Assembly: GCA_963542625.1 (NCBI GenBank)
Contig: CAUTXO010000026.1
Coordinates: 1-20,596, forward strand
Direction: 5' to 3'
Length of the DNA stretch: 20,596 nt
Origin: CAUTXO01 sp963542625
GTDB taxonomy: Bacteria > Campylobacterota > Campylobacteria > Campylobacterales > SZUA-545
Position 1 is the stretch's first letter. Each line of letters starts with the position of its first letter. Below are positions 1 to 7,117 of this stretch, piece by piece. The translations under genes and the position numbers were made by a program. The notes below the pieces were generated by a model. That model searched no databases. It was not told the DNA's origin and was given only the letters and a program-made list of their open reading frames with translations.

Positions 1-2
1 TT

Positions 3-638
3 TTGTGGCTTGGGTTTTCACGCGAGAAAATGGACGCGTTTATTAAGGATCTTGCAAGCGCGGATCTTAGCGGGGGCAAAGATCTTAGCGCTGGCAGTGG
101 CAAGCAGGGTGCGAAGATCTTAGCAGACGCGGCAGGCGTGGCGGGCACAGTAGCAGCTCAAGATCTAACGCAAGATCCAAAGCAGGGCGCGTTGGATCTA
201 ACGCAATGCGCAAAGATCCAAGCACAAACGGCGACTCAAGATCTAGTGCAAGATCCATCGCAAAGCCCGCAAGGCGCAGTGCAAAAAGACGTGGCGCATT
301 TTGCCGTGCTCTTTGGCTTACTTGATGAATACTTTGACGGCAAAAATCCTAACTTTCTAGCAAGACTAGATCTTACCCCCAGAGCGCTTGGCAAAGCCTT
401 TAGCCAAAGCGTCTGGGCGCAAATTGCAAAGATCCCTTACGGCAAAAAGCTTTCTTACGCAGATCTTGCGCGGCGGCTTGGCTCAAAAGCGCATAGGGCA
501 GTCGGCACGGCTTGCGGCAAAAACCCGCTTGCCATCATAATCCCTTGCCACCGCGTCATCAGATCAAGCGGCTTGTGCGGCGCATACGCTGGCGGCGCGC
601 CCTTAAAAAAACGACTTTTAGAGCTTGAGCGTGATTAA
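3..638 (+). CDS. ogt: Methylated-DNA--protein-cysteine methyltransferase (Ogt-type), 5' partial, with low-complexity insert
   Basis: Suicide repair protein that moves the alkyl group from O6-alkylguanine (or O4-alkylthymine) to its own cysteine. The C-terminal domain (residues about 133-211) is complete: a helix-turn-helix region (SYADLARRLGS, then RAVGTACGKNP) and the active-site motif PCHRVI at residues 181-186, acceptor Cys182, ending with GAYAGGAPLKKRLLELE. Residues 1-15 (WLGFSREKMDAF) look like the end of the usual N-terminal domain, so the gene probably starts left of the window. The TTG at 3 and ATG at 30 are not convincing starts. Between that piece and LLDEYFDGKNPNF, residues about 16-95 form an insert rich in Q, D, L, A and G that normal Ogt proteins lack. 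Its QDL, QDP and KDL units are written by RGATCY hexamers. The gene overlaps dnaG by 8 bp. Family certain; origin of the insert inferred. Confidence 0.9.
   Translation: MWLGFSREKMDAFIKDLASADLSGGKDLSAGSGKQGAKILADAAGVAGTVAAQDLTQDPKQGALDLTQCAKIQAQTATQDLVQDPSQSPQGAVQKDVAHFAVLFGLLDEYFDGKNPNFLARLDLTPRALGKAFSQSVWAQIAKIPYGKKLSYADLARRLGSKAHRAVGTACGKNPLAIIIPCHRVIRSSGLCGAYAGGAPLKKRLLELERD
48..287 (+). repeat. Low-complexity coding insert built around RGATCY hexamers
   Basis: About 240 bp inside the ogt reading frame hold ten RGATCY sites, spaced roughly 12-50 bp. Most are read in the frame x-GAT-CTx or x-GAT-CCx, giving DL or DP dipeptides (KDL, ADL, QDL, QDP). Others are read one base on, giving K-I-L or K-I-Q. 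The encoded segment has no predicted fold and separates two parts of a normally compact protein. Motif and composition are directly visible; repeated gain of a short motif-bearing unit is my inference. Confidence 0.75.
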
Positions 639-2259
639 CAAAGCGTCCATAGACAACCTGCTAGCAATGGTGGATATTGTAGATCTAGTGGGTAGCTTTG
701 TGGATCTCAAAAAAGCGGGCGCGAATTATCAGGCGTGCTGCCCTTTTCACAACGAAAAAACCGCGAGCTTTGTTGTGAGCCCGGCTAAGCAGATCTTCCA
801 TTGCTTTGGCTGCGGGGCTAGTGGCAATGCGGTTAGCTTTGTTATGCAGCACCAAAAGCTAAACTTCCCCGAAGCCATTGAAAAAATCGCGCAGCATTAT
901 AACTTCACGCTTGAATACGACGAAGCGCACGCGCAAAAGCAAAACCGCTCCCTAGAGCTTTTTAACGAGTTTTTTTTGTCCTGCCTTGCGCGCAATAAAA
1001 CCGCCGCGGACTACCTAGCGCAAAGGGGCATCGCAAGATCTAGCATAGAAAGCTTTGGCGTGGGCTATGCGCCATCATCAGCAGAGCAGCTAGCCTTTGC
1101 AAGATCCAAGCATTGCCTGCAAGACGCCATAGAAGCGGGCATACTCTCCGTGGATAACAGGGGTAACTATTTTTCGCGTTTTATTGAGCGCGTTACTTTC
1201 CCGATCTACTCACAAAGTGCAAGGCTCGTGGGCTTTGGCGCGCGCACGCTCTCAAACCACCCCGCAAAATACGTCAATTCCCCGCAAACGGCGTTTTTTA
1301 ATAAATCGCGCCTGCTTTATGGCTACCACAAGGCAAAAGAAGCCGCACTAGGGCTTGGTGCGCTCATTATTGTTGAGGGGTATTTAGATGTCATCAGTTT
1401 GCACCAAGCGGGCTTTAAAAATAGCGTCGCGACGCTTGGCACGGCGCTAACGCACGAGCACATTCCAAGCCTGCGCAAGCTAAACGCGAAAATTATCCTT
1501 TCTTTTGACGGCGATGCAGCGGGGTTAGCCGCAGCGCAAAAGGCGGCTATGCTTCTTTATAAGAGCGAGTTTGAAGGCGGCGTGGTGATTTTTGGCGGGG
1601 GCGCAGATCCTGCGGATATGGTGCGCGCTGGGGATCTTAGCGCGCTTAGAGATCTCTTTGCGCGCCCGGTGGATTTTGCTGCATTTATTAGCGAGCGTCT
1701 TAGCCGCCGCGCGGATCTATCTAGCCCTAAGCAAAAGCAAGAGGCGCTAAAAGAAGCGCGCGCTTATCTAAAAGATCTAAGCGTTGTTTTTGCGGAGAAT
1801 TTGGCGCGGTTTTTGGCTAGGGATCTAGGGCTGCACGAGAGAGTGCTGCTAGAGCGCCGCGCGCAAACGGCAGGGCAAACAGCGGGGCAAGACGAGCAAA
1901 AAACGCTTGATATTTTAGAGCTCCAGCTCATTAAAACGGCGCTAATTAATAAGGATCTAGCCGCAGATCTAGGCGCTGTTAGCCAGTGTTTTTTAAGGCA
2001 CGGCAGCTTGCTTGCGGATCTGCTAGAGGGCAAGAGCTCAAACGCCTTGCGCCGGCTTGAATTTAGCCAAAAAATAGAAGCCTTTAGCGGCGATGAATTT
2101 AGAAAATCCATCGTAAATATACGCATTAGGCACCTGCAGCAAGAGATTAAAAACGCCGGTAGGGAAGCGGGGCTGAGCTTTACGGAAAAATCAAAAAAGC
2201 TAAAAAAGTTACAATTAGAACTTCAAGATCTTAAACTTTCTAAAGGCATAAAATGCTAG
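631..2259 (+). CDS. dnaG: DNA primase DnaG
   Basis: Makes the RNA primers for lagging-strand synthesis with the replicative helicase. Visible parts: the CHC2 zinc-binding domain near the N-terminus (CPFH followed 18 residues later by CFGCG), the RNA-polymerase core, and the Toprim fold with its acidic residues (Glu in IIVEGYLDV near residue 250; the two Asp of LSFDGDAAG near 295). The C-terminal part fits a helicase-binding domain. About 542 residues is normal for the family. I chose GTG at 631 because M-I-N-K-A-S-I lines up with the start of Helicobacter DnaG; TTG at 625 would add two residues. Neither has a clear ribosome binding site, and the start lies within the end of ogt, so translation is probably coupled. 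The next gene overlaps its end by 7 bp. Linker residues about 410-425 are Q/A/G-rich. Confidence 0.97.
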   Translation: MINKASIDNLLAMVDIVDLVGSFVDLKKAGANYQACCPFHNEKTASFVVSPAKQIFHCFGCGASGNAVSFVMQHQKLNFPEAIEKIAQHYNFTLEYDEAHAQKQNRSLELFNEFFLSCLARNKTAADYLAQRGIARSSIESFGVGYAPSSAEQLAFARSKHCLQDAIEAGILSVDNRGNYFSRFIERVTFPIYSQSARLVGFGARTLSNHPAKYVNSPQTAFFNKSRLLYGYHKAKEAALGLGALIIVEGYLDVISLHQAGFKNSVATLGTALTHEHIPSLRKLNAKIILSFDGDAAGLAAAQKAAMLLYKSEFEGGVVIFGGGADPADMVRAGDLSALRDLFARPVDFAAFISERLSRRADLSSPKQKQEALKEARAYLKDLSVVFAENLARFLARDLGLHERVLLERRAQTAGQTAGQDEQKTLDILELQLIKTALINKDLAADLGAVSQCFLRHGSLLADLLEGKSSNALRRLEFSQKIEAFSGDEFRKSIVNIRIRHLQQEIKNAGREAGLSFTEKSKKLKKLQLELQDLKLSKGIKC

Positions 2260-2687
2260 CAAAACTTTTGCAAAATGCGGATTTTAGCAAGATCTACGCG
2301 GACAAAGCGCACGATGTAATTAACTTTTTGATAAGCCAAAAGTCGGACTTTGGGATCTTGTGCAATATTGAAACAATCAGCTTTGATCCGCCCTTGCCGC
2401 CGGATATTAAGGCGTCTTTGAAGCCGCTAACGCTATTCATATTATCAAATTACACATTAGAAAGCGCGTATATTTCAAATGGCACGCTTTACTTTGAAGC
2501 GGGCTTTGGCAGCGGGGATTTTGGCAGTCTTGTTGGCGTTTCTTTGGGCGGGATAATCCAGATTGCCATTGACGATACCGTGATTTTTATTAACCTAAGC
2601 GCCTCACTTCAGGCAAAAACCAAAAATTCCAAGCAAGGCAGCATTGAACTTTCAAAAAACGCCTTTAGCGCGAATGTAAAAAACTAG
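2253..2687 (+). CDS. Conserved small protein, possibly SspB-like ClpXP adaptor
   Basis: A 144-residue soluble protein whose ATG overlaps the end of dnaG by 7 bp, so it is translationally coupled. I do not firmly recognise it. The middle and C-terminal part (FDPPLPPDIKAS, then LTLFILSNYTLESAYI, then LYFEAGFGSGDFGSLVGVSL, then IIQIAIDDTVIFINLS) follows the strand pattern of stringent starvation protein B. In SspB a hydrophobic pocket strand is followed by a conserved F-x-A-R-F-G-G-x-x-x-x-V-x-V-P-L block, then an I-Y-A-R/D-E segment. The S/K/N-rich tail (from about residue 122) would match SspB's flexible tail carrying a ClpX-binding peptide. If right, it would deliver ssrA-tagged proteins to ClpXP. 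This is a fold-pattern guess; an unrelated Campylobacterota-specific protein is equally possible. Confidence 0.6.
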   Translation: MLAKLLQNADFSKIYADKAHDVINFLISQKSDFGILCNIETISFDPPLPPDIKASLKPLTLFILSNYTLESAYISNGTLYFEAGFGSGDFGSLVGVSLGGIIQIAIDDTVIFINLSASLQAKTKNSKQGSIELSKNAFSANVKN

Positions 2688-2857
2688 CCGGGTGCGCGGC
2701 AAGCTAGCGAGCCTATCAAGCTTAATTTTTAGCTCTTTTATATTCATAGTGATATTGTGCTGTGAATTTGTCCTGCGTTAAAGCTAAATACGCGATATAT
2801 AGAGCTTAGGGCTTTTTCTTTTAACTTTATGGTGCGTTAAACTTACACTTTTTTGGT

Positions 2858-2882
2858 GCGCCTTTGGCGCTTTTATTTTTTC
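2858..2882 (+). terminator. Rho-independent terminator-like hairpin
   Basis: A perfect 5-bp G/C stem, GCGCC-TTT-GGCGC (2858-2870), is followed at once by a T-rich run (TTTTATTTTTTC). On the + strand this can end transcription of ogt-dnaG-SspB-like, 170 bp after the last stop codon. The reverse orientation has no T run directly after the stem. Confidence 0.6.
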
Positions 2883-2907
2883 AATTAGGGGGAAATGGGG
2901 GGTGCTA

Positions 2908-3030
2908 GATCTTGACTAGGATCTGTGGTGGATTTGTGCCAGATCCTTACGCTTTGTTTTGGGGGCGGATCTTTAGCTAAGATCTTTACTAAGATCTGTT
3001 AGCTGGATCTAGGGTGTCTATTAGATCTTG
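2908..3030. repeat. Cluster of eight RGATCY hexamers in noncoding DNA
   Basis: Sites lie near 2909, 2920, 2940, 2967, 2979, 2992, 3005 and 3023, about one per 15 bp. This is the densest noncoding patch in the window. Spacings of 11-27 bp are irregular. Flanks vary (CTAGATCTTG, TAGGATCTGT, TAAGATCTTT), so it is not a tandem duplication of one unit. Confidence 0.7.
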
Positions 3031-3061
3031 CGTTTTTTCTTTTTGGGAAAAAAAGGGGGGG

Positions 3062-3390
3062 AAGCTTGCGAGCCACCACGCCTTTTGCCCATAAACCCCA
3101 GCACGCTTTCAGGGCATAGCTTGAAAGTTATGCGGGTTTATTTTTTGATTTTATTTTTTGCCTTTCTAGCGCGCGCAGGTCTTGCGCTCGATCACGTATT
3201 ATTTATGCACTCCTTGCACTTATCTTTGTAGGCGCACTCTAAAATCAAAAATCTTAAAGCCTTTGCTGTTTTCTTTTTGCATTACCATAGGTTGTCGATC
3301 CAAGGGGAATTGGAGCCGTGAAGTATAATTAAAACCTCTTTCTCTCTAAAAAAATCAAAAAACAATAAGGGCGTGGTGGCTTCGCAAGTT
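3062..3390. repeat. Inverted repeat arms enclosing about 290 bp
   Basis: The left arm AAGCTTGCGAGCCACCACG (3062-3080, continuing CC) and the right arm GGCGTGGTGGCTTCGCAAG (3370-3388, continuing TT) are reverse complements, apart from one inserted base and one substitution. Similarity extends outward weakly: pyrimidine tracts before the left arm match the A-rich run after the right arm. They could be ends of a decayed small mobile element or a long-range hairpin. Confidence 0.45.
3324..3329 (+). promoter_or_regulatory. Possible -10 element (TATAAT) in the gap
   Basis: GTATAAT at this site fits a Campylobacterota sigma-70 -10 box, and these promoters usually lack a strong -35. No gene follows on the + strand, so either a short RNA is made or the match is chance in AT-rich DNA. 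Confidence 0.25.
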
Positions 3391-3549
3391 TTGCTATAAA
3401 AAAGAAAAAATACAAACACAAGCTGCGTGTTAGAAGGCAAAAAAATAAAAAAACGTGGTGCATTTGTCCGGGCTCGGCTTAGATCTCACTAGTTAATATT
3501 TTTATTTTTCCGTCATTTACCACCTGAGCCACTTGTAAAAAAGCATATC

Positions 3550-3565
3550 AATTTGCTAGCAAATT
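3550..3565. repeat. Perfect 16-bp palindrome
   Basis: AATTTGCTAGCAAATT reads the same on both strands, 85 bp beyond the glmS stop codon. There is no adjoining T run, so it is a poor intrinsic terminator. It could be a protein-binding site. Confidence 0.3.
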
Positions 3566-3649
3566 AGCTTAGCAGATTTGATGGATTGATACCATAACCG
3601 TTTTTTCACAGGATCTTCGCCACGCATCACAAGCTTTAAGCTACCAAAA

Positions 3650-5440
3650 CTACTCCACCGTGACGCTTTTGGCAAGGTTGCGTGGCATATCCACATCATT
3701 GCCAAGCCGCACGGAGATCTCCATCGCAAGAAGTTGTAGCGCGACAAGCATTGCGTAAAACTCACTCATCGGGTGCTTGTAGGATTTGATTTTTATCGTG
3801 TCGTCGGCTAGGAAAAAGTCCTTTGGCGTGACGGCGCAAATGACGGAGTCGCGCGCGCTGAGCTCTTCTACGTTGCTTTTGATTTTGTCATATAAAAGGT
3901 TTTGTGGCATAAGCGCGATGGTGTAAAGGTTTGTGTCGGCTAGGGCGATTGGGCCGTGCTTCATCTCGCCGCTTGGGTAGCCCTCGGCGTGAAGGTAGCT
4001 GATTTCTTTTAGTTTGAGCGCGCCCTCTAGCGCCAGCGGGTAGAAAATATCCCGCCCGATGAAGAAAAACCCGTGCCCGTATAGGTAGCGCTTGCTAAGG
4101 CGGGCAATTTTGGCTCTTAGCTCGGGCGTTATTTCCACAGCTTCTAGGATCTCTTTTAGGGCTTCAAGCTCGCGGGGCAAATCTAGCGCCTTGTTTGTTT
4201 CTTGCCCTATTTGCAAGGCCAGTAGCCACAGCACGGCAACTTGCGCGCTGAAAGCTTTGGTAGAAGCCACGCCCTTTTCAATGCCCGCGCGCGTTAGGAT
4301 TGTGCGGTCTGCAAGGCGCACTATTGAAGTGTTATCTACGTTGCAAATCGCCAGCGTTTTGAGCCCGGCGTTTTTTGCCATTTTGAGCGCTTCTAGGGTG
4401 TCGGCGGTCTCGCCGCTTTGGCTGATGACGATGAATAAATCGCCATCGTTCATCACGGGGTCTTTGTAGCGAAACTCGCTGGCGATTTCAACGCTCACCC
4501 TTTGCCTAGCAAGCCTTGTGAATAGGTAAGATCCAACAAGCCCGGCGTGGTAGCTCGTGCCGCAAGCGCAAATGCTAATCGCGCGCACGCCGTCTAAAAA
4601 GCCGCCGTCAAGCTCTTCAAAATTCACGCGCTCATCGACCCGCGCCGTCATTACGTCGATTAACACCTTTTTTTGCTCGTAAATTTCTTTCTCCATAAAA
4701 AACGTAAAACCTTCTTTTTGCGCGGCTTCGTAATCTGCTGAGATCTGCTTGGCTTTTAGCTCGAGCGGCTTTTTGTCTTTAAAAAACTTAAGATCTGTGG
4801 GCGTAGCATAGCCATAAACGCCATCTTCTAGGTAGATTGCTTCTGTTACGTGCCCTACAAGCGGGGCGTCGCTTGAGGCAAAATACACTTCATCGCCTGC
4901 GCGCGCGGCTTCAAGCGGGCTGCCTTGTTTGGCAAAAAAAATCGTTTGCTCGTCGGTTGCCGATACCATCAAAATGGCAAAGGATCCCCTAAGATCTAAG
5001 ATGGTTTTTTCAAACGCCGCAAAGCCGTTGCCAAGCTCTTTGTAATACTTTTCAAACAAATGGACGATGACTTCCGTATCCGTTTGCGAAACAAAAGGCT
5101 CTGTGATTAATTGTTTTAGATCTTGATAGTTTTCAATAATGCCATTATGCACCACGTGCGCGTTTGTGCTGCTGTGCGGGTGCGCGTTCAAGGTCGTTGG
5201 TTTGCCGTGCGTCGCCCAGCGCGTGTGCCCTATGCCCATATTGCAAGTCGCGTCGTCAAAATCTTTGGTTTTTTCTATGAGATTTTTTAGCTTGCCAACG
5301 GATCTAAAGCTGTGGATCCCGGCTTTGTTTGCAATGGCAATGCCGGTTGAGTCATAGCCCCTGTATTCAAGCTCGGCTAAGCCGTTTAGCAAGAATTGTT
5401 TTACGTTTTTTTGTCCTATTAATCCTACTATTCCGCACAT
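3650..5440 (-). CDS. glmS: Glutamine--fructose-6-phosphate aminotransferase (isomerizing)
   Basis: Makes glucosamine-6-phosphate from fructose-6-phosphate and glutamine, the committed step to UDP-GlcNAc for peptidoglycan and LPS. The N-terminal class II glutaminase domain begins MCGIVGLIG; Cys2 is the nucleophile after Met removal. ELEYRGYDSTGIAI and GIGHTRWATHG follow. Two SIS sugar-isomerase domains fill the C-terminal half (SQSGETADTLEA and a second around HAEGYPSGEMKHGPIAL), and the protein ends in the conserved PRNLAKSVTVE. At 596 residues it is slightly shorter than the E. coli enzyme (609). AAGGA lies 7 bases before the ATG. It is the last gene of the - strand series, 27 bp after the small secreted protein. 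I saw no glmS ribozyme in that short gap. Confidence 0.98.
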   Translation of the reverse strand: MCGIVGLIGQKNVKQFLLNGLAELEYRGYDSTGIAIANKAGIHSFRSVGKLKNLIEKTKDFDDATCNMGIGHTRWATHGKPTTLNAHPHSSTNAHVVHNGIIENYQDLKQLITEPFVSQTDTEVIVHLFEKYYKELGNGFAAFEKTILDLRGSFAILMVSATDEQTIFFAKQGSPLEAARAGDEVYFASSDAPLVGHVTEAIYLEDGVYGYATPTDLKFFKDKKPLELKAKQISADYEAAQKEGFTFFMEKEIYEQKKVLIDVMTARVDERVNFEELDGGFLDGVRAISICACGTSYHAGLVGSYLFTRLARQRVSVEIASEFRYKDPVMNDGDLFIVISQSGETADTLEALKMAKNAGLKTLAICNVDNTSIVRLADRTILTRAGIEKGVASTKAFSAQVAVLWLLALQIGQETNKALDLPRELEALKEILEAVEITPELRAKIARLSKRYLYGHGFFFIGRDIFYPLALEGALKLKEISYLHAEGYPSGEMKHGPIALADTNLYTIALMPQNLLYDKIKSNVEELSARDSVICAVTPKDFFLADDTIKIKSYKHPMSEFYAMLVALQLLAMEISVRLGNDVDMPRNLAKSVTVE

Positions 5441-5467
5441 TTGCTTTCCTTAAATTGTCGCGCGCGC

Positions 5468-5788
5468 CTACTTTACGCACACGACGCCAAGCCGCCGCAG
5501 CTTGAAATCTATGTAAGATCTCCCGCTTGCGTAGTCAAAGCTCATCGCCCTTTCTAGATCCACGTCGTCCCTAGTCCAGTAGGTTTTTTTGCCAAACACG
5601 CTCGCAACGCCCTTTTTTTGGTATTTGTATGAAAGTTCTATCTTATCCAATGACGGTAGGCGACTTTCTTTTGCTAGGCAAAATCTCACGGCGCTATCCC
5701 AGTCCATTTTTTGCCTTGCGGCAAAGCTGTGGAAGTCCTCTTTTGCCGTCGCAAGACTAATAAACACCGCCAGCAAAACAAGGCGCAT
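5468..5788 (-). CDS. Small secreted protein, DUF1566/Lcl-like
   Basis: A 106-residue protein with an N-terminal signal sequence (MRLVLLAVFISLATA, cleavage likely after ATA) and a short globular domain. The pattern W-D-S-A-V-x-F-C, then S-R-L-P-S-L-x-K-I-E-L, then Y-W-T-R, then L-G-V-V-C-V-K is that of DUF1566/Lcl domains, a lectin-like fold found in bacterial surface and periplasmic proteins. The two cysteines (FCLAK and VVCVK) probably form a disulfide. Its ATG overlaps the pssA stop codon by one base (TAATG), so translation is coupled. The role is unknown; cotranscription with lipid and amino-sugar genes suggests envelope function but does not prove it. Confidence 0.75.
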   Translation of the reverse strand: MRLVLLAVFISLATAKEDFHSFAARQKMDWDSAVRFCLAKESRLPSLDKIELSYKYQKKGVASVFGKKTYWTRDDVDLERAMSFDYASGRSYIDFKLRRLGVVCVK

Positions 5789-6507
5789 TATTTGAGTTTC
5801 TTCTTTTTGGCAATTAGCACCAGCGCTCTAGCCGGGCCAAACAGGGCAAAAATGCTAAAGATCCCGCAAATTAAATACACGGGGTAAATGTAAATAAGCC
5901 CTAGCACGAAGATCACTAAAACGGTTATTTTGATGAAGCTTTTGTTTTCAAATTCGAGCTTTTTAAAGCTTGGGTATCTGATGTTGCTTACCATCAAAAC
6001 CGCTAGGCAAAAGGTTATGACGGATATGAGCGGGTTTGTAATGGCGCCTAGATCTAGCTTTGTGTGCGCAAGAAGCACCCAGCCAACTATTGCCAAAGCA
6101 GCCGCGGGGATAGGTAGCCCGATGAAAATATTTGGCTCGACTTCTTTTTTTGTGATGTTAAAGCGCGCAAGTCTCACAGCGCCTAGTATCACAAACATCG
6201 CGGCGATGAAAACGCCGATTTTGCCGTAACTTTGCCCGGTGTAGAAAAAGTAAAGCATAGCCGGCGCAAAACCAAAAGAAACGACGTCCGCAAGGGAATC
6301 AAACTCAACGCCAAACTCGCTTGTAGTGTTCGTCATTCTAGCCACTCTGCCGTCTAGGGCGTCGAAAATACTTGCTAAAACTATGAGCCAAGCCGCTTCA
6401 CTAAAGCGTCCGCCGTGCGCGTAAATCACGCTTATAACCGCGATGAAAATGCTACTTGCGGTGAAGAGATTTGGCAAAATATATTTAATTTGAGGTTTGT
6501 TGCCCAT
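5788..6507 (-). CDS. pssA: CDP-diacylglycerol--serine O-phosphatidyltransferase
   Basis: Inner-membrane enzyme that condenses CDP-diacylglycerol with serine to give phosphatidylserine. The CDP-alcohol phosphatidyltransferase signature is complete: D-G-R-V-A-R, eight residues, then G-V-E-F-D-S-L-A-D, with all catalytic aspartates. About six to eight hydrophobic segments follow from residue 11 on, and the C-terminus is lysine-rich (AKKKKLK). 239 residues fits the Gram-positive/epsilon-type PssA rather than the unrelated E. coli enzyme. The ATG lies inside the end of the upstream Psd-related gene (23-bp overlap). A Psd-related partner directly upstream fits a phosphatidylethanolamine pathway. 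Confidence 0.96.
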   Translation of the reverse strand: MGNKPQIKYILPNLFTASSIFIAVISVIYAHGGRFSEAAWLIVLASIFDALDGRVARMTNTTSEFGVEFDSLADVVSFGFAPAMLYFFYTGQSYGKIGVFIAAMFVILGAVRLARFNITKKEVEPNIFIGLPIPAAALAIVGWVLLAHTKLDLGAITNPLISVITFCLAVLMVSNIRYPSFKKLEFENKSFIKITVLVIFVLGLIYIYPVYLICGIFSIFALFGPARALVLIAKKKKLK

Positions 6508-7117
6508 TTTTTATAAATCCTATCAAGCTCTTTCCAGCTTGCAATTTATCGCCCACGCAAACTTTTAGATCCGTGTTTGACGGGCAGGAAAAAACGGCTT
6601 TTCCGCCGGAGAAAAAGCCAACTCTTTTAGCGGTTTTAATAGGCGCAGACGCTTCTAAGAATAAGCTGTTTTTGATTTTTAGCCCGCCATTTGTAAGCGC
6701 TAGAAAAAATGCCGCACCATCTTTCCTGAACTCTAAGAGCATATTTGTGTTTAGATCTTGCGCGCCGGCGTGAGATCTTGGCAGGTTTAGCCCGTTTATT
6801 ATCTTTTGATCTTGCAAGATCCCGCCAAAGGGCGCGCGTATTAAATGCGCGTTGCTCCACGAATTTTGTATCGTTATATCCACCTTGTCTTTTGTGGGCG
6901 TGATGGAAATAATCTTGCCGTCGATTGGCGCTATAAGGCTAAATTCGTCGTCTTCTTCGGGCTCTCTTTCTGGGTTTAGGTAAAAAATGGCAAAAAACGC
7001 TGCGAACAAAAACGCAACAAAGCTCAAAAAAGAAAAGCCAAAATAATACAAAAGGCAAAAGATAACAAGGCTTGTAAAAAGCGGTTTGTAGCCCTGCCTT
7101 AAAAAAACGCTAGGCAT
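6485..7117 (-). CDS. Phosphatidylserine decarboxylase-related membrane protein
   Basis: About 210 residues from the chosen start (MPSVFLRQGYK). Two N-terminal hydrophobic segments (LFTSLVIFCLLYYFGF and FVAFLFAAFFAIFYL) are followed by a Psd-like domain: NPEREP, then IAPIDGKIISI, then SNAHLIRAPFGGIL, then VGFFSGGKAVFSCP, then VGDKLQAGKSLIGF. In true decarboxylases a Gly-Ser in F-G-S-R is cleaved to make the pyruvoyl cofactor. Here the aligned stretch reads S-G-G-K, so the serine appears to be missing, as does the usual N-E-R motif. It may be inactive, use another residue, or have another lipid role. The ATG at 7117 overlaps the ftsH end by 8 bp and has a GGGGGC upstream; an in-frame ATG at 7186 would add 23 basic residues inside ftsH. 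Confidence 0.8.
   Translation of the reverse strand: MPSVFLRQGYKPLFTSLVIFCLLYYFGFSFLSFVAFLFAAFFAIFYLNPEREPEEDDEFSLIAPIDGKIISITPTKDKVDITIQNSWSNAHLIRAPFGGILQDQKIINGLNLPRSHAGAQDLNTNMLLEFRKDGAAFFLALTNGGLKIKNSLFLEASAPIKTAKRVGFFSGGKAVFSCPSNTDLKVCVGDKLQAGKSLIGFIKNGQQTSN

Larger units (their letters stand above)
2688..3649. other. Gene-poor gap of about 960 bp
   Basis: No convincing gene on either strand between the SspB-like gene and the 3' end of glmS. It contains an intrinsic-terminator-like hairpin (2858-2882), eight RGATCY hexamers within 123 bp (2908-3030), an A7G7 homopolymer junction (3048-3061), two arms of a degenerate inverted repeat (3062-3082 and 3370-3390), a TATAAT (3324-3329), and a perfect 16-bp palindrome (3550-3565). 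The 67-codon TTG-initiated frame at 3028-3231 has no ribosome binding site and looks accidental. The stretch could be a decayed mobile element or gene. Confidence 0.6.

Noticed and set aside
3028..3231. 67-codon TTG frame with a hydrophobic segment
   Set aside because: No ribosome binding site, crosses A7G7 and an inverted-repeat arm, and the sequence looks accidental.
5441..5467. glmS ribozyme or riboswitch upstream of glmS
   Set aside because: Only 27 bp separate glmS from the upstream gene, too short, and no such core is seen.
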